Assembly (NCBI GenBank): GCA_025463615.1
Contig: JAODAU010000195.1
Coordinates: 1-5,639 of the forward strand
Direction: 5' to 3'
Source of the DNA: Microbacteriaceae bacterium
GTDB lineage: Bacteria > Actinomycetota > Actinomycetes > Actinomycetales > Microbacteriaceae
DNA: 5,639 bases
Below, one piece after another: positions 1 through 5,639 of the stretch (positions are counted from its first letter, which is position 1; the number at the start of each line of letters is the position of its first letter). The notes under the pieces were generated by a model. The model ran no database searches. It had not been told where the DNA came from and saw only the letters and a program-made list of their open reading frames with translations. Position numbers and translations under genes: made by a program.

Positions 1-328
1 GGTCGGGTCGGTCGTGTACTGGAAGATGGCGCACGACGGGCACGACGCCTATGAGATCGGCTGGGGCATCCTGCCCGCTCACCAGGGCCACGGGTACGGC
101 GCCCGGGCCGTCCGCCTCGCCGTCGCCCACGCGGCGCAGCACGGCGATCGCGACACGGTGTACGCGTTCCCGCGCGTCGACCACGCCGCCTCGAACGGGA
201 TCGCCCGCTCCGCGGGCTTCCAGCTCGACGGCGAGACCGAGGGCGAGTACCCGGTCGGGGTCAAGATCCGGGTCAACTCGTGGAGCGTCGACCTGCGGGC
301 GCTGCGGGCGGGGTCCCCGCCCGCGTAA
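1..328 (+). CDS. GNAT family N-acetyltransferase, C-terminal part (5' end outside window)
   Basis: The reading frame is open from the first bases (codons begin at 2) and stops with TAA at 326-328, giving 108 visible residues. It has the hallmarks of the acetyl-CoA-binding half of a GNAT fold: the motif A segment GWGILPAHQGHGYGARAVR, where Q-G-H-G-Y-G is the pyrophosphate-binding loop, and downstream the usual N...A..AGF segment (SNGIARSAGFQLDGE) of the β5-α4 region. This layout resembles the RimJ/RimL-like acetyltransferases that use acetyl-CoA to modify an amino group on a small molecule, peptide or protein; the acceptor cannot be told. A GTG at 14 would be far too late to be the real start because the N-terminal half of the fold would be missing, so the gene begins upstream of the window. 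It is on the opposite strand from the sugar operon and not obviously linked to it. Confidence 0.9.
   Translation, partial: VGSVVYWKMAHDGHDAYEIGWGILPAHQGHGYGARAVRLAVAHAAQHGDRDTVYAFPRVDHAASNGIARSAGFQLDGETEGEYPVGVKIRVNSWSVDLRALRAGSPPA
304..324. repeat. GC-rich perfect inverted repeat at end of acetyltransferase gene
   Basis: Ten bases (304-313) are followed by one T and then their exact reverse complement (315-324), just before the TAA stop of the acetyltransferase gene. In RNA this would fold as a strong stem with the central bases opened as the loop. No run of T follows, so it is not a classical intrinsic terminator, although actinobacterial terminators often lack a U tract. It also encodes the last residues of the protein (AGSPPA), so it may be only a by-product of GC-rich codons. 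The 73-base gap to the next gene holds no clear promoter. Confidence 0.4.
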
Positions 329-401
329 CGGTCGCCCTGTCAGTTCGCCCGCGCGCTTGCTATCCCGGCTGTGACCGAGGACAGTCCGCTACGGGGGTTC
401 C

Positions 402-1619
402 ATGATCCATTCTCTGGTACGGGCCATTCTGCGCAACGCGGTGCGCAGTTGGTTGGGCAGTTCGCAGTTCTCGTGGACGCGGTTGCCCGTCGCCAACGAC
501 TCGCCCCACGTGCACGCTCCCGGCCACAACCCCGACCGCATCCTGATCACCGGGGACGGGGCATCCGCCGGTGTCGGCGTGCTCACCCACGACCTGGGCC
601 TGCCGGGCTACCTCGCCAGGAACCTCTCGTCGATCACCGGGCGGGCGACGGATGTCGACATCGTCGTCAGCACGCAGATGACCGCGGTCACGTGCCTCAC
701 CGCGCTCCAGCCGGTGCGCCTCTCGCGCTTCGACGTCATTCTGCTGTCGCTGGGGATCAACGAGGCGCTCGACTTCGTCGAGCCCCGCGGCTGGGCGATC
801 GACCTCGGGCTGCTGCTCGACTACATCCGCGACAACTCGCCTGCCGCCACACGGACCGTTGTGCTCTCCGTGCCCGACTTCGGCGCGAAATCCCGGCTCC
901 CCCGGTATCTCAGGAACGCCGCCGATCGGCACGCCGCCCGGCTGAACCGGGTGAGCCGCGCGGTCGTCCTGGACCGCTCGAACGTGAGCTTCCTCACCTT
1001 CGTGGCCGGCGACTACGAGGAGTCCGAGGGCGCCCACACCTACCAGCGCTGGGCGGCGGCGATCGCTCCCGGGCTGAGCGAGTTCCTCGTCGTTCGTCCG
1101 GGCGAGGCGCCCCGCGCCGAGTCCATGCACGAGTCGGAACGCCAGCGCGCCCTCGACGACTTCGGTGCCCTCGACATGGCACCCGATCGCATCCTCGACG
1201 AGATCGCCACGCTCGCCAAGGAGCTGTTCGACGCGCCGATGGCCGGGGTGACGCTGATCGACAACGACCGCCAGTTCCTGGCGTCGGCGATCGGCGTTCC
1301 CGCCGACGACATCCCGCGCGTGGACGCCTTCTGCGACATCACGATCCGCCGGCCGGAGCACTTCGTCATCGAGGACACGCTCCTCGACCCGCGCTACGCG
1401 GACAACCCGGTCGTGCGGAATCCCCCGCACGTGCGCTTCTACGCCGGCTACCCGATCGAGACGCCGGACGGGCACCGGATCGGGTCGCTGTGCATCATGG
1501 ACATCCGCCCGCGCACGTTCACCTCGAAGGATGCGACGCTGCTCCGCGATCTCGCCCATCGGGCCCAGGACCGGCTCTGGGCGCTCAGCGACGACGACCT
1601 GCCGATCGTTCCGGTGTGA
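402..1619 (+). CDS. SGNH-hydrolase-like domain fused to GAF domain, probable non-enzymatic or atypical sensor protein
   Basis: This 405-residue protein has two parts. Residues about 45-230 resemble an SGNH/GDSL hydrolase: block I is ILITGDGASAGVG (47-59), block III is LSLGINE (115-121) and block V ends in EGAH (209-212). The usual GDS nucleophile serine is glycine here (G53), GxND is GINE, and DxxH is ExxH, so ordinary esterase chemistry is doubtful. Residues about 262-395 form a GAF domain, with DAPMAGVTLIDNDRQFLAS, a central FCD around the conserved cysteine, DPRYADNPVV, FYAGYPI and GSLCIMD. GAF domains bind small ligands or sense redox or nitric oxide; the ligand is unknown. No signal peptide or membrane segment is seen, so it should be cytoplasmic. 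ATG 402 is the first possible start after an in-frame stop at 372, with a weak purine run (393-397) before it. No output domain is attached, so any signalling would need a partner. Confidence 0.85.
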   Translation: MIHSLVRAILRNAVRSWLGSSQFSWTRLPVANDSPHVHAPGHNPDRILITGDGASAGVGVLTHDLGLPGYLARNLSSITGRATDVDIVVSTQMTAVTCLTALQPVRLSRFDVILLSLGINEALDFVEPRGWAIDLGLLLDYIRDNSPAATRTVVLSVPDFGAKSRLPRYLRNAADRHAARLNRVSRAVVLDRSNVSFLTFVAGDYEESEGAHTYQRWAAAIAPGLSEFLVVRPGEAPRAESMHESERQRALDDFGALDMAPDRILDEIATLAKELFDAPMAGVTLIDNDRQFLASAIGVPADDIPRVDAFCDITIRRPEHFVIEDTLLDPRYADNPVVRNPPHVRFYAGYPIETPDGHRIGSLCIMDIRPRTFTSKDATLLRDLAHRAQDRLWALSDDDLPIVPV

Positions 1620-1643
1620 ACCGCCGCGTGGGCGTTTCGCCGG

Positions 1644-2651
1644 TCAGCCGCGGGTCGAGGCGCGCACGACGAGCTCGGGCTGGAAGACCACCTGCCGGGG
1701 AGTGTCGGAGGGCTGCTCCGCCATCTCGTTGACCAGGAGGTCGACGGCCGCGATGCCGAAGCCCTCGTGCGGCGGCCGGATCGAGGTCAGCGGGATGAGC
1801 GACGACTCGCCGAACTCGATGTCGTCGTACCCCACCATGGCCACGTCGTCGGGCACCGCGATCCCCTCGGCCGCGAGGCCCTGCAGGAGCCCGAGCGCGG
1901 TCAGGTCGTTCACGGCGAAGATGGCGTCGGGCCGCAGCGCCGCCGGCCGCGACGCGAGCGACCGGGCGACCTCGCGACCGTCGGCGATCGTGCGGTTCGT
2001 CACGTTCAGCACCTCGATGGTCGCGTCGCCCGCCTCCCGCACGGCGTTGCCTGCGCCCTCGAAGCGGTCGGCGACCTGCCGGATGCCCAGCGGGCCGCCC
2101 ACGAACGCCAGCCGCCTGCGGCCCAGCTCGAGCAGGTGACGCGCGGCGATGTATCCGCCGGCCACGTCGTCGATCGAGACGGAGGGCTGCGCGGGAGAGA
2201 CGGCGTGCTGCCCGACGAGCACCGACGGGATGCCGCGCGCGCGGATCTGCATCAGCCGATCCTCGATCGGGTCGTGCGAGGCGACCAGCATCCCCTGCAC
2301 CCGCTGGGCCTCGAAGAGGTCGAGGTAGGCGTCCTCCCGCGCGCGAGAACGGCCAGAGTTCGAGATGAACACCGAGAGGTCGTGCATCGCGGCGCGCTGC
2401 TCGACGCCCTCCGCGATCGTGGCGAAGAACGGGTTCGAGACGTCCGGCACCATGTAGGCGATCGTGCCGCTGCGACCGAGCCGCAACTGCCACGCCGCGT
2501 TGTTGCGCACGAACCCCAGCTGGTCGATCGCGAGCTGGATCCGCTCCTGCTTCTCCAGCGAGACGCGCTCGGGGTGGTTGATGTAGTGCGAGACGGTGCC
2601 GTTGGAGACCCCGGCAAGCGCCGCGACTTCACGAATTCCGACTCGGGCCAC
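1644..2651 (-). CDS. LacI-family transcriptional repressor, likely regulator of the apionate/erythrulose operon
   Basis: The product has 335 residues, the normal length of a LacI/GalR regulator. The N-terminal helix-turn-helix is IREVAALAGVSNGTVSHYIN (6-25), with N17, G18 and H22 at the positions that read the operator. The hinge helix ends NNAAWQLRLGRS (50-61), keeping the minor-groove leucine L56. From residue 62 onward it has the periplasmic-binding-protein-like sensor domain (MVPDVSNPFFATIAEGVE; AIFAVNDLTALG; MVGYDDIEF; TSIRPPHEGFG). It starts with GTG only 9 bases after the apnO stop, with no obvious ribosome-binding site, so it is probably translated by coupling. As last gene of the operon it would be made together with the enzymes and could repress its own operon until a pathway sugar or intermediate binds. 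The effector and operator are not visible; the operon promoter lies beyond the right edge. Confidence 0.93.
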   Translation of the reverse strand: MARVGIREVAALAGVSNGTVSHYINHPERVSLEKQERIQLAIDQLGFVRNNAAWQLRLGRSGTIAYMVPDVSNPFFATIAEGVEQRAAMHDLSVFISNSGRSRAREDAYLDLFEAQRVQGMLVASHDPIEDRLMQIRARGIPSVLVGQHAVSPAQPSVSIDDVAGGYIAARHLLELGRRRLAFVGGPLGIRQVADRFEGAGNAVREAGDATIEVLNVTNRTIADGREVARSLASRPAALRPDAIFAVNDLTALGLLQGLAAEGIAVPDDVAMVGYDDIEFGESSLIPLTSIRPPHEGFGIAAVDLLVNEMAEQPSDTPRQVVFQPELVVRASTRG

Positions 2652-2660
2652 GTCGCGAGA

Positions 2661-3527
2661 CTATCGTTCGATCTTGTCGAGGTGCAGCATCCGCGCGAGG
2701 TTCTTGTCGAGCTCGTCGTCGCGGAACACCTTCTTCCAGTCCTCCTTGATGATCGACTCGCGCCCGTAGTCCATGGCGATCAGGCAGGCCTCCGAGAAGG
2801 GGTTGTCGCCCTTGAGCGTGTTGGCCAGCGCGACCTGGGTGTGACCCAGCAGGATGGCGCGGGCCGCCGCCTCGGGAACGCCCATCGTGTTGACCGCCTC
2901 GTCGAGGCTCTCCTTCAGCAGCGCGCCGATCATGCACGCGATCGTCTCGACCAGGGTGGGCTCCAGCTGCGCGAGCTGCTTGACGGTCACCCAGTGCACG
3001 TCGATCACCGGGGCGAAGATCACCCGCACGACGGCCTCGAGCACGGCCTTCTTCTGCGGGTCGTCCGATTCGATCGCCGCGATCGCGTCCTGCGGCGCGG
3101 CGACGCCGCCGAACGTGTCCGCGTACTCCTCCGGTGTGTGCCGTTCGACGAACACCGACGGGTGGCACGGGTGCGTCACCCCCTGGATCACGTCGTCGCG
3201 CGAGGCGAGGAGGCCGGCGTAGGCGGCGGCCGGGTCGAGGGTCAGCATGATGGAGCCGGGCTTCATCCGGCCGATGATGGCGGCCGAGACCGCGCCCAGG
3301 GCGAGGTCGGGCACGGCCAGCACCACGACATCCGCGTCGGCTACTGCCGTCTCGGTGTCGGTGAGGGTGCGGCCGGTCGCGGTCACGCGCTCCTGGCCGG
3401 CCGGGGAGTTCTCCGCGTAGTAGACGGTGTGCCCCGTCTTCACGAGGTTGTTCGACACTCGCATGCCCATCTTTCCCCCCGCTCCCACCACCGCGATGGT
3501 GAGTGTGTCGGACAGCAGTGCAGACAT
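2661..3527 (-). CDS. apnO: D-apionate oxidoisomerase (6-phosphogluconate dehydrogenase-like, NAD-dependent)
   Basis: This 288-residue cytoplasmic enzyme begins with a Rossmann fold: TIAVVGAGGKMG (10-21) is the dinucleotide loop, and the acidic E39 after the second strand favours NAD over NADP. VVLAVPD (68-74) follows. The C-terminal half (about 130-285) is helical, as in the phosphogluconate dehydrogenase-like C-terminal domain, after a striking HPCHPSVF (119-126) that may line the active site. From memory of the family, this architecture fits D-apionate oxidoisomerase, which oxidises D-apionate and rearranges it to 3-oxo-isoapionate. The pathway genes next to it support that more than the motifs do; another 3-hydroxyacid dehydrogenase is the alternative. 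I chose ATG 3527 because it has AAGGAG six bases upstream, lies just before the Rossmann strand, and overlaps the oiaC stop by one base. The same frame runs open further upstream to 3722, but that stretch lies inside oiaC and looks like shadow sequence. Confidence 0.8.
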   Translation of the reverse strand: MSALLSDTLTIAVVGAGGKMGMRVSNNLVKTGHTVYYAENSPAGQERVTATGRTLTDTETAVADADVVVLAVPDLALGAVSAAIIGRMKPGSIMLTLDPAAAYAGLLASRDDVIQGVTHPCHPSVFVERHTPEEYADTFGGVAAPQDAIAAIESDDPQKKAVLEAVVRVIFAPVIDVHWVTVKQLAQLEPTLVETIACMIGALLKESLDEAVNTMGVPEAAARAILLGHTQVALANTLKGDNPFSEACLIAMDYGRESIIKEDWKKVFRDDELDKNLARMLHLDKIER

Positions 3528-4276
3528 CAGTGACTCCTTAGGTATTCGATGTTCCGTGTGGTCCAGTCGGTCTCGAGCGCGACGGTGGCCGCGAGGTCGC
3601 CCTGCCAGGGCGCCCAGTGCTCGATGATCAGGTTGGTCTGTGGGGATGCCGCGCCCAGCAGGTGATCGACGTCGAGCAGCCCCTCGCCCAGCGGGCAGCC
3701 GGCGAGGGTGAAGCCGACCCACCCCTCGCTGCGCGTGAACGCGAAGTCCTTCACGTGGATGTTCTTGACGAACGGCCGCGCCAGGTCGATCACCTCGTCC
3801 GGGCGTTCGAGGATCGACACCGTGTTCGCCGGGTCGAGGCAGATGCCCACGCGCGGATCGGCGGCGCGGACCACCAGCGCGACGAGCTCCGGCGTCCTCA
3901 CCTGTTCATAGGTCTCGAGGGCGAGGGTGACATCGCCGAGCCGCCCGACCACCGCATCGAGCAGGCGCGCCGCCTCCTCCGGGGTCGTGGTGACCATCGA
4001 GCGCAGCAGCGTGGCACCCAGCGCGGCCGCGATGTCGAGGTAGCGCAGCAGGTGGTCGGACTCGAGCCCCCGGGTGCCGAGTTCGAGGGCGATGCCGAGG
4101 TCATCGGCCTGCGCCCGGATGTCGCCCAGCTCCGCGGTCGTCATCGAGTCGATCGGCGCGAAGTCGCAGACCTGGAACAGCCCGATCCCGAGCGCGTGCG
4201 TGCGCAGCAGCGCGTCGTGGAGCGACAGCCCGTCCCGGTGCGCCCAGAAGAAGGCGTAGGTGCCCAGCCCGATCAT
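3527..4276 (-). CDS. oiaC: Sugar phosphate isomerase/epimerase-type TIM barrel, probable 3-oxo-isoapionate decarboxylase
   Basis: The 249-residue protein belongs to the AP endonuclease family 2 / xylose-isomerase-like TIM-barrel group. Four likely metal ligands sit at barrel strand ends in the usual order: E121 (LALETYE), D148 (ICLDPANT), H174 (NIHVKDF) and E219 (LIIEHW). The metal-binding glutamate, aspartate, histidine set would stabilise an enediolate. In the known apionate pathways an enzyme of this type (OiaC) decarboxylates 3-oxo-isoapionate to L-erythrulose. The assignment here rests on the fold plus its place between apnO and the erythrulose phosphate isomerases; the fold alone would also allow hydroxypyruvate isomerase or a sugar epimerase. 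The start ATG overlaps the lerI stop by four bases (ATGA), with GAGG just upstream, and the end overlaps apnO by one base. It is slightly short for the superfamily but has all the expected strands. Confidence 0.72.
   Translation of the reverse strand: MIGLGTYAFFWAHRDGLSLHDALLRTHALGIGLFQVCDFAPIDSMTTAELGDIRAQADDLGIALELGTRGLESDHLLRYLDIAAALGATLLRSMVTTTPEEAARLLDAVVGRLGDVTLALETYEQVRTPELVALVVRAADPRVGICLDPANTVSILERPDEVIDLARPFVKNIHVKDFAFTRSEGWVGFTLAGCPLGEGLLDVDHLLGAASPQTNLIIEHWAPWQGDLAATVALETDWTTRNIEYLRSH
3534..3539 (-). promoter_or_regulatory. Ribosome-binding site of apnO
   Basis: On the minus strand AAGGAG sits six bases before ATG 3527, inside the last codons of oiaC. It settles the apnO start against the longer in-frame extension. 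Confidence 0.8.
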
Positions 4277-5013
4277 GCGGCGGCCTCGTCGAGCACTGCG
4301 GCGAGCGCGGAGACGTCGTGGGCGAAGCGGCCGAGGAAGAGCCCGTCGACCGAGTCACCGAGCCCGGCCAGCAGACCGGGGCCGGCGCTGCCGCCGTAGA
4401 TCACGGTGCTGCCGGGCCCCGCCGTCGCGGCCCAGGCGCGCAGGGCAGAACACACCTCGGCGATGTGGTCCGGCGCCGCCGGCCGATCGGCCCCGATCGC
4501 CCAGACGGGCTCGTAGGCGACGATCACGCGGCCCTCCGGCGCCCCGGCCAGTGCGGAGTCCAGCTGCGCGAACGTCTCGGCCGTCGCGGATGCCGTCGAC
4601 GACTCGGCCGCCTCGCCCACGCAGAGCACGGGGACGATGCCGTTGCGCAGGGCCGCGGCCGTCTTGAGGGCGACCACGGCATCCGTCTCGCCGAACAGTC
4701 GGCGGCGCTCGGCGTGGCCGACCTCGACGACGCCAACCCCCAGCTCGGCCAGCTCGGCGCCGCTCACCTCGCCCGTGAAGGCCCCCGCGTCCTCCCAGAA
4801 CAGGTCCTGCGCGCCGACGACCACGCCGGTTCCCGCGAACGCGTCGAGGGCGGCCGGGATGGAGACGAAGGAGGGCACGACGAACAGCTCGACGCGCCCC
4901 GAACGCACCGCGGGATGGGCGCGGGCGAGCTCGGCGACACGGCCGAACCATTCGCGCGCGCGTTCGGGCCCGAAATACATCTTCAGGCTGACCCCGACGG
5001 TGACGGCCGCCAT
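4273..5013 (-). CDS. lerI: L-erythrulose-1-phosphate isomerase (triose-phosphate isomerase family)
   Basis: This 246-residue protein is a full-length member of the triose-phosphate isomerase family. It keeps the catalytic lysine K11 (VGVSLKMYFG), the catalytic histidine H100 (VEVGHAERRRLFGE), the catalytic glutamate E168 and the closing loop 6 (AYEPVWAIGA, 166-175) and the phosphate-binding YGGS (206-209). It differs from housekeeping TpiA in having Ser-Leu-Lys in place of Asn-Trp-Lys and HAERR for HSERR. Those changes, and the place next to an RpiB-family gene and a Dak-type kinase, fit the EryH/LerI branch, which turns L-erythrulose 1-phosphate into D-erythrulose 4-phosphate. I use ATG 5013, which overlaps the derI stop by one base (TGATG) and sits right before the first barrel strand; a longer in-frame start near 5100 would add an arginine-rich stretch from inside derI. 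No good ribosome-binding site precedes it, so translation probably restarts after derI. Confidence 0.87.
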   Translation of the reverse strand: MAAVTVGVSLKMYFGPERAREWFGRVAELARAHPAVRSGRVELFVVPSFVSIPAALDAFAGTGVVVGAQDLFWEDAGAFTGEVSGAELAELGVGVVEVGHAERRRLFGETDAVVALKTAAALRNGIVPVLCVGEAAESSTASATAETFAQLDSALAGAPEGRVIVAYEPVWAIGADRPAAPDHIAEVCSALRAWAATAGPGSTVIYGGSAGPGLLAGLGDSVDGLFLGRFAHDVSALAAVLDEAAA

Positions 5014-5480
5014 CAGCAGACGCCGGTGCTCTCGTAGGCGTCGAGCACGGCGACCTTCTCGGCGCTGGCCGAGCCCTCGTCGAAACGGTAGGTGAGCCAC
5101 TCCCGCACGAGCCGGCGCGCGAGCTCGATGCCGATCACGCGCTGGCCCATGGTGAGCACCTGCGCGTTGTTCGAGAGCACCAGGCGCTCCACCGAGAAGC
5201 TGTCGTGGGCGACGGAGGCGCGGATGCCACGCACCTTGCCGGCGGCCATCGCCACTCCCATGCCGGTGCCGCAGATGAGCAGGGCCCGATCCGCCTCCCC
5301 CGCCGCGACGAGCTCTCCGGCCGTGACGCCGATGGTCGGGTACGCGGTGTGGCCGTCGGCGTCCACGCCGACGTCGGTCACGGACTCCACGAGGTCGCTC
5401 GCCTCGAGGTCGCGCTTGAGGATCTCCTTGTAGTCGTACCCGGCGTCGTCGGAGCCGATCACGATCCTGAGCCTGTCCAT
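5013..5480 (-). CDS. derI: D-erythrulose-4-phosphate isomerase (RpiB/LacAB family)
   Basis: The 155-residue product is a typical-length RpiB-family sugar-phosphate isomerase. It shows the N-terminal [12 protein letters not shown] (8-19), the active-site cysteine C70 in [16 protein letters not shown], the [10 protein letters not shown] stretch (87-96) and [15 protein letters not shown] (103-117). Ribose-5-phosphate isomerase B normally has DHAG at the N terminus; here the histidine is aspartate (D12), pointing to a different substrate. In the EryI/DerI branch the enzyme converts D-erythrulose 4-phosphate to D-erythrose 4-phosphate, an aldose the pentose phosphate pathway can use. The neighbours lerI and the Dak-type kinase support that role over ribose 5-phosphate. 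The start has the best ribosome-binding site of the window and overlaps the stop of the upstream kinase gene by one base. Confidence 0.87.
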   Translation of the reverse strand: MDRLRIVIGSDDAGYDYKEILKRDLEASDLVESVTDVGVDADGHTAYPTIGVTAGELVAAGEADRALLICGTGMGVAMAAGKVRGIRASVAHDSFSVERLVLSNNAQVLTMGQRVIGIELARRLVREWLTYRFDEGSASAEKVAVLDAYESTGVC

Positions 5481-5639
5481 CAGTTGTCCTCCTGCAGTAC
5501 CTGTGCGACGCGCGTCACGATGAGCGCGAACGAGTGGGCGCCGGCGTCCGGCGTGCCGAGGCTCTTCTCGGCGTGCGGGCGCGCGCGCCCGATCCTGGGG
5601 AGCAGCCCGGATGTCGCGGCCGCCGCCGCCGTGGAGCTG
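5480..5639 (-). CDS. lerK: Dihydroxyacetone kinase family protein, C-terminal end (DhaL/DAK2 domain), probable L-erythrulose kinase
   Basis: Only the last 52 residues lie in the window; the gene continues past the right edge. They contain the end of a DhaL/DAK2 nucleotide-binding domain: [17 protein letters not shown] followed by [13 protein letters not shown]. This matches the GRA...G..S.G..DPGA.S pattern near the end of DhaL proteins, where it helps close the ATP site. In tetrulose pathways the kinase is usually a fused DAK1-DAK2 protein (LerK or DerK), with ATP as phosphate donor. With lerI directly downstream, L-erythrulose 1-phosphate is the expected product, so LerK is more likely than a dihydroxyacetone kinase. 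Whether the DAK1 domain is fused or separate cannot be seen. The frame was read by hand from the minus strand and ends in a TGA that shares its A with the derI ATG. Confidence 0.8.
   Translation of the reverse strand, partial: SSTAAAAATSGLLPRIGRARPHAEKSLGTPDAGAHSFALIVTRVAQVLQEDN
5488..5493 (-). promoter_or_regulatory. Ribosome-binding site of derI
   Basis: AGGAGG on the minus strand, seven bases before ATG 5480 and within the last codons of the kinase gene. It supports an independent, strong start for derI. Confidence 0.85.

Noticed and set aside
329..401. Promoter in the gap before the SGNH-GAF gene
   Set aside because: A TATCCC near 361 loosely resembles a -10 box, but there is no convincing -35 partner; not enough to annotate.
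360..1559. Open frame of 399 codons on the minus strand opposite the SGNH-GAF gene
   Set aside because: Composition (Arg, Val, Asp, His, Gly) is that of a shadow frame; no domain, and the opposite strand has a convincing gene.
1620..1643. Possible bidirectional terminator between the converging genes
   Set aside because: Only a 4-base stem (1631-1634 with 1638-1641) around TTT is visible and no T run follows; too weak to call.
371..1732. Open frame of 453 codons on the plus strand overlapping the SGNH-GAF gene
   Set aside because: The product is an Arg/Pro/Ala-rich low-complexity translation with no motif, while the 402 frame gives clear SGNH-like and GAF motifs.
1767..3533. Open frame of 588 codons on the plus strand, opposite the LacI gene and apnO
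   Set aside because: It is antisense to two well-supported genes, is dominated by Arg, His, Asp, Val and Gly, and has no recognisable domain. Long antisense frames are expected in DNA where third codon positions are nearly all G or C.
3528..3722. N-terminal extension of apnO by 65 residues from an earlier in-frame start
   Set aside because: The extension is Arg/Pro-rich, lies within oiaC, and precedes a Rossmann fold that starts normally at ATG 3527 with its own ribosome-binding site.
5014..5100. N-terminal extension of lerI from a start near 5100
   Set aside because: It adds an Arg-rich stretch inside derI; triose-phosphate isomerase family proteins start a few residues before the first barrel strand, as ATG 5013 does.
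1..5639. CRISPR arrays, tRNA or rRNA genes, insertion sequences, phage or attachment sites
   Set aside because: No spaced direct repeats, no cloverleaf-like or rRNA sequence, no transposase or integrase frame and no terminal repeats were seen; the window is almost fully covered by metabolic and regulatory genes.

Overview
The DNA is very GC-rich, almost every codon ends in G or C, and genes are tightly packed. Together with the protein families present (a LacI regulator with an actinobacterial look and an SGNH-like/GAF fusion of a type I associate with Microbacteriaceae), this suggests a high-GC actinobacterium, perhaps Microbacterium, Leifsonia or a relative. The genus is a guess from style, not a search.

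Left part, plus strand: the C-terminal part of a GNAT N-acetyltransferase (cut by the window start) ends at 328. After a short gap comes a complete 405-residue protein (402-1619) that joins an SGNH-hydrolase-like domain lacking the usual nucleophile serine to a C-terminal GAF domain. It converges with the next block, with only 24 bases between the stop codons.

Right part, minus strand, read from right to left: a six-gene block transcribed 5639 to 1644. The order is the C-terminal end of a dihydroxyacetone-kinase-type kinase (proposed lerK), an RpiB-family isomerase (derI), a triose-phosphate-isomerase-family isomerase (lerI), an AP-endonuclease-2-type TIM barrel (proposed oiaC), a 6-phosphogluconate-dehydrogenase-like NAD enzyme (proposed apnO), and a LacI-family repressor. 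The first five genes overlap by 1 or 4 bases at every junction, and the repressor starts 9 bases after apnO, so this is one operon with coupled translation.

Taken together the enzymes spell a route known from published work on D-apionate and tetritol catabolism. ApnO converts D-apionate to 3-oxo-isoapionate. OiaC decarboxylates that to L-erythrulose. LerK phosphorylates it to L-erythrulose 1-phosphate. LerI isomerises that to D-erythrulose 4-phosphate, and DerI makes D-erythrose 4-phosphate, which enters the pentose phosphate pathway. D-apionate derives from the plant cell-wall sugar D-apiose, so the organism probably feeds on plant material. The LacI protein is the obvious candidate regulator. 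The operon promoter, its operator, any transporter and the apiose dehydrogenase and lactonase lie outside the window. The LerK, LerI and DerI part alone would also fit erythritol or threitol use; ApnO and OiaC are what point to apionate.
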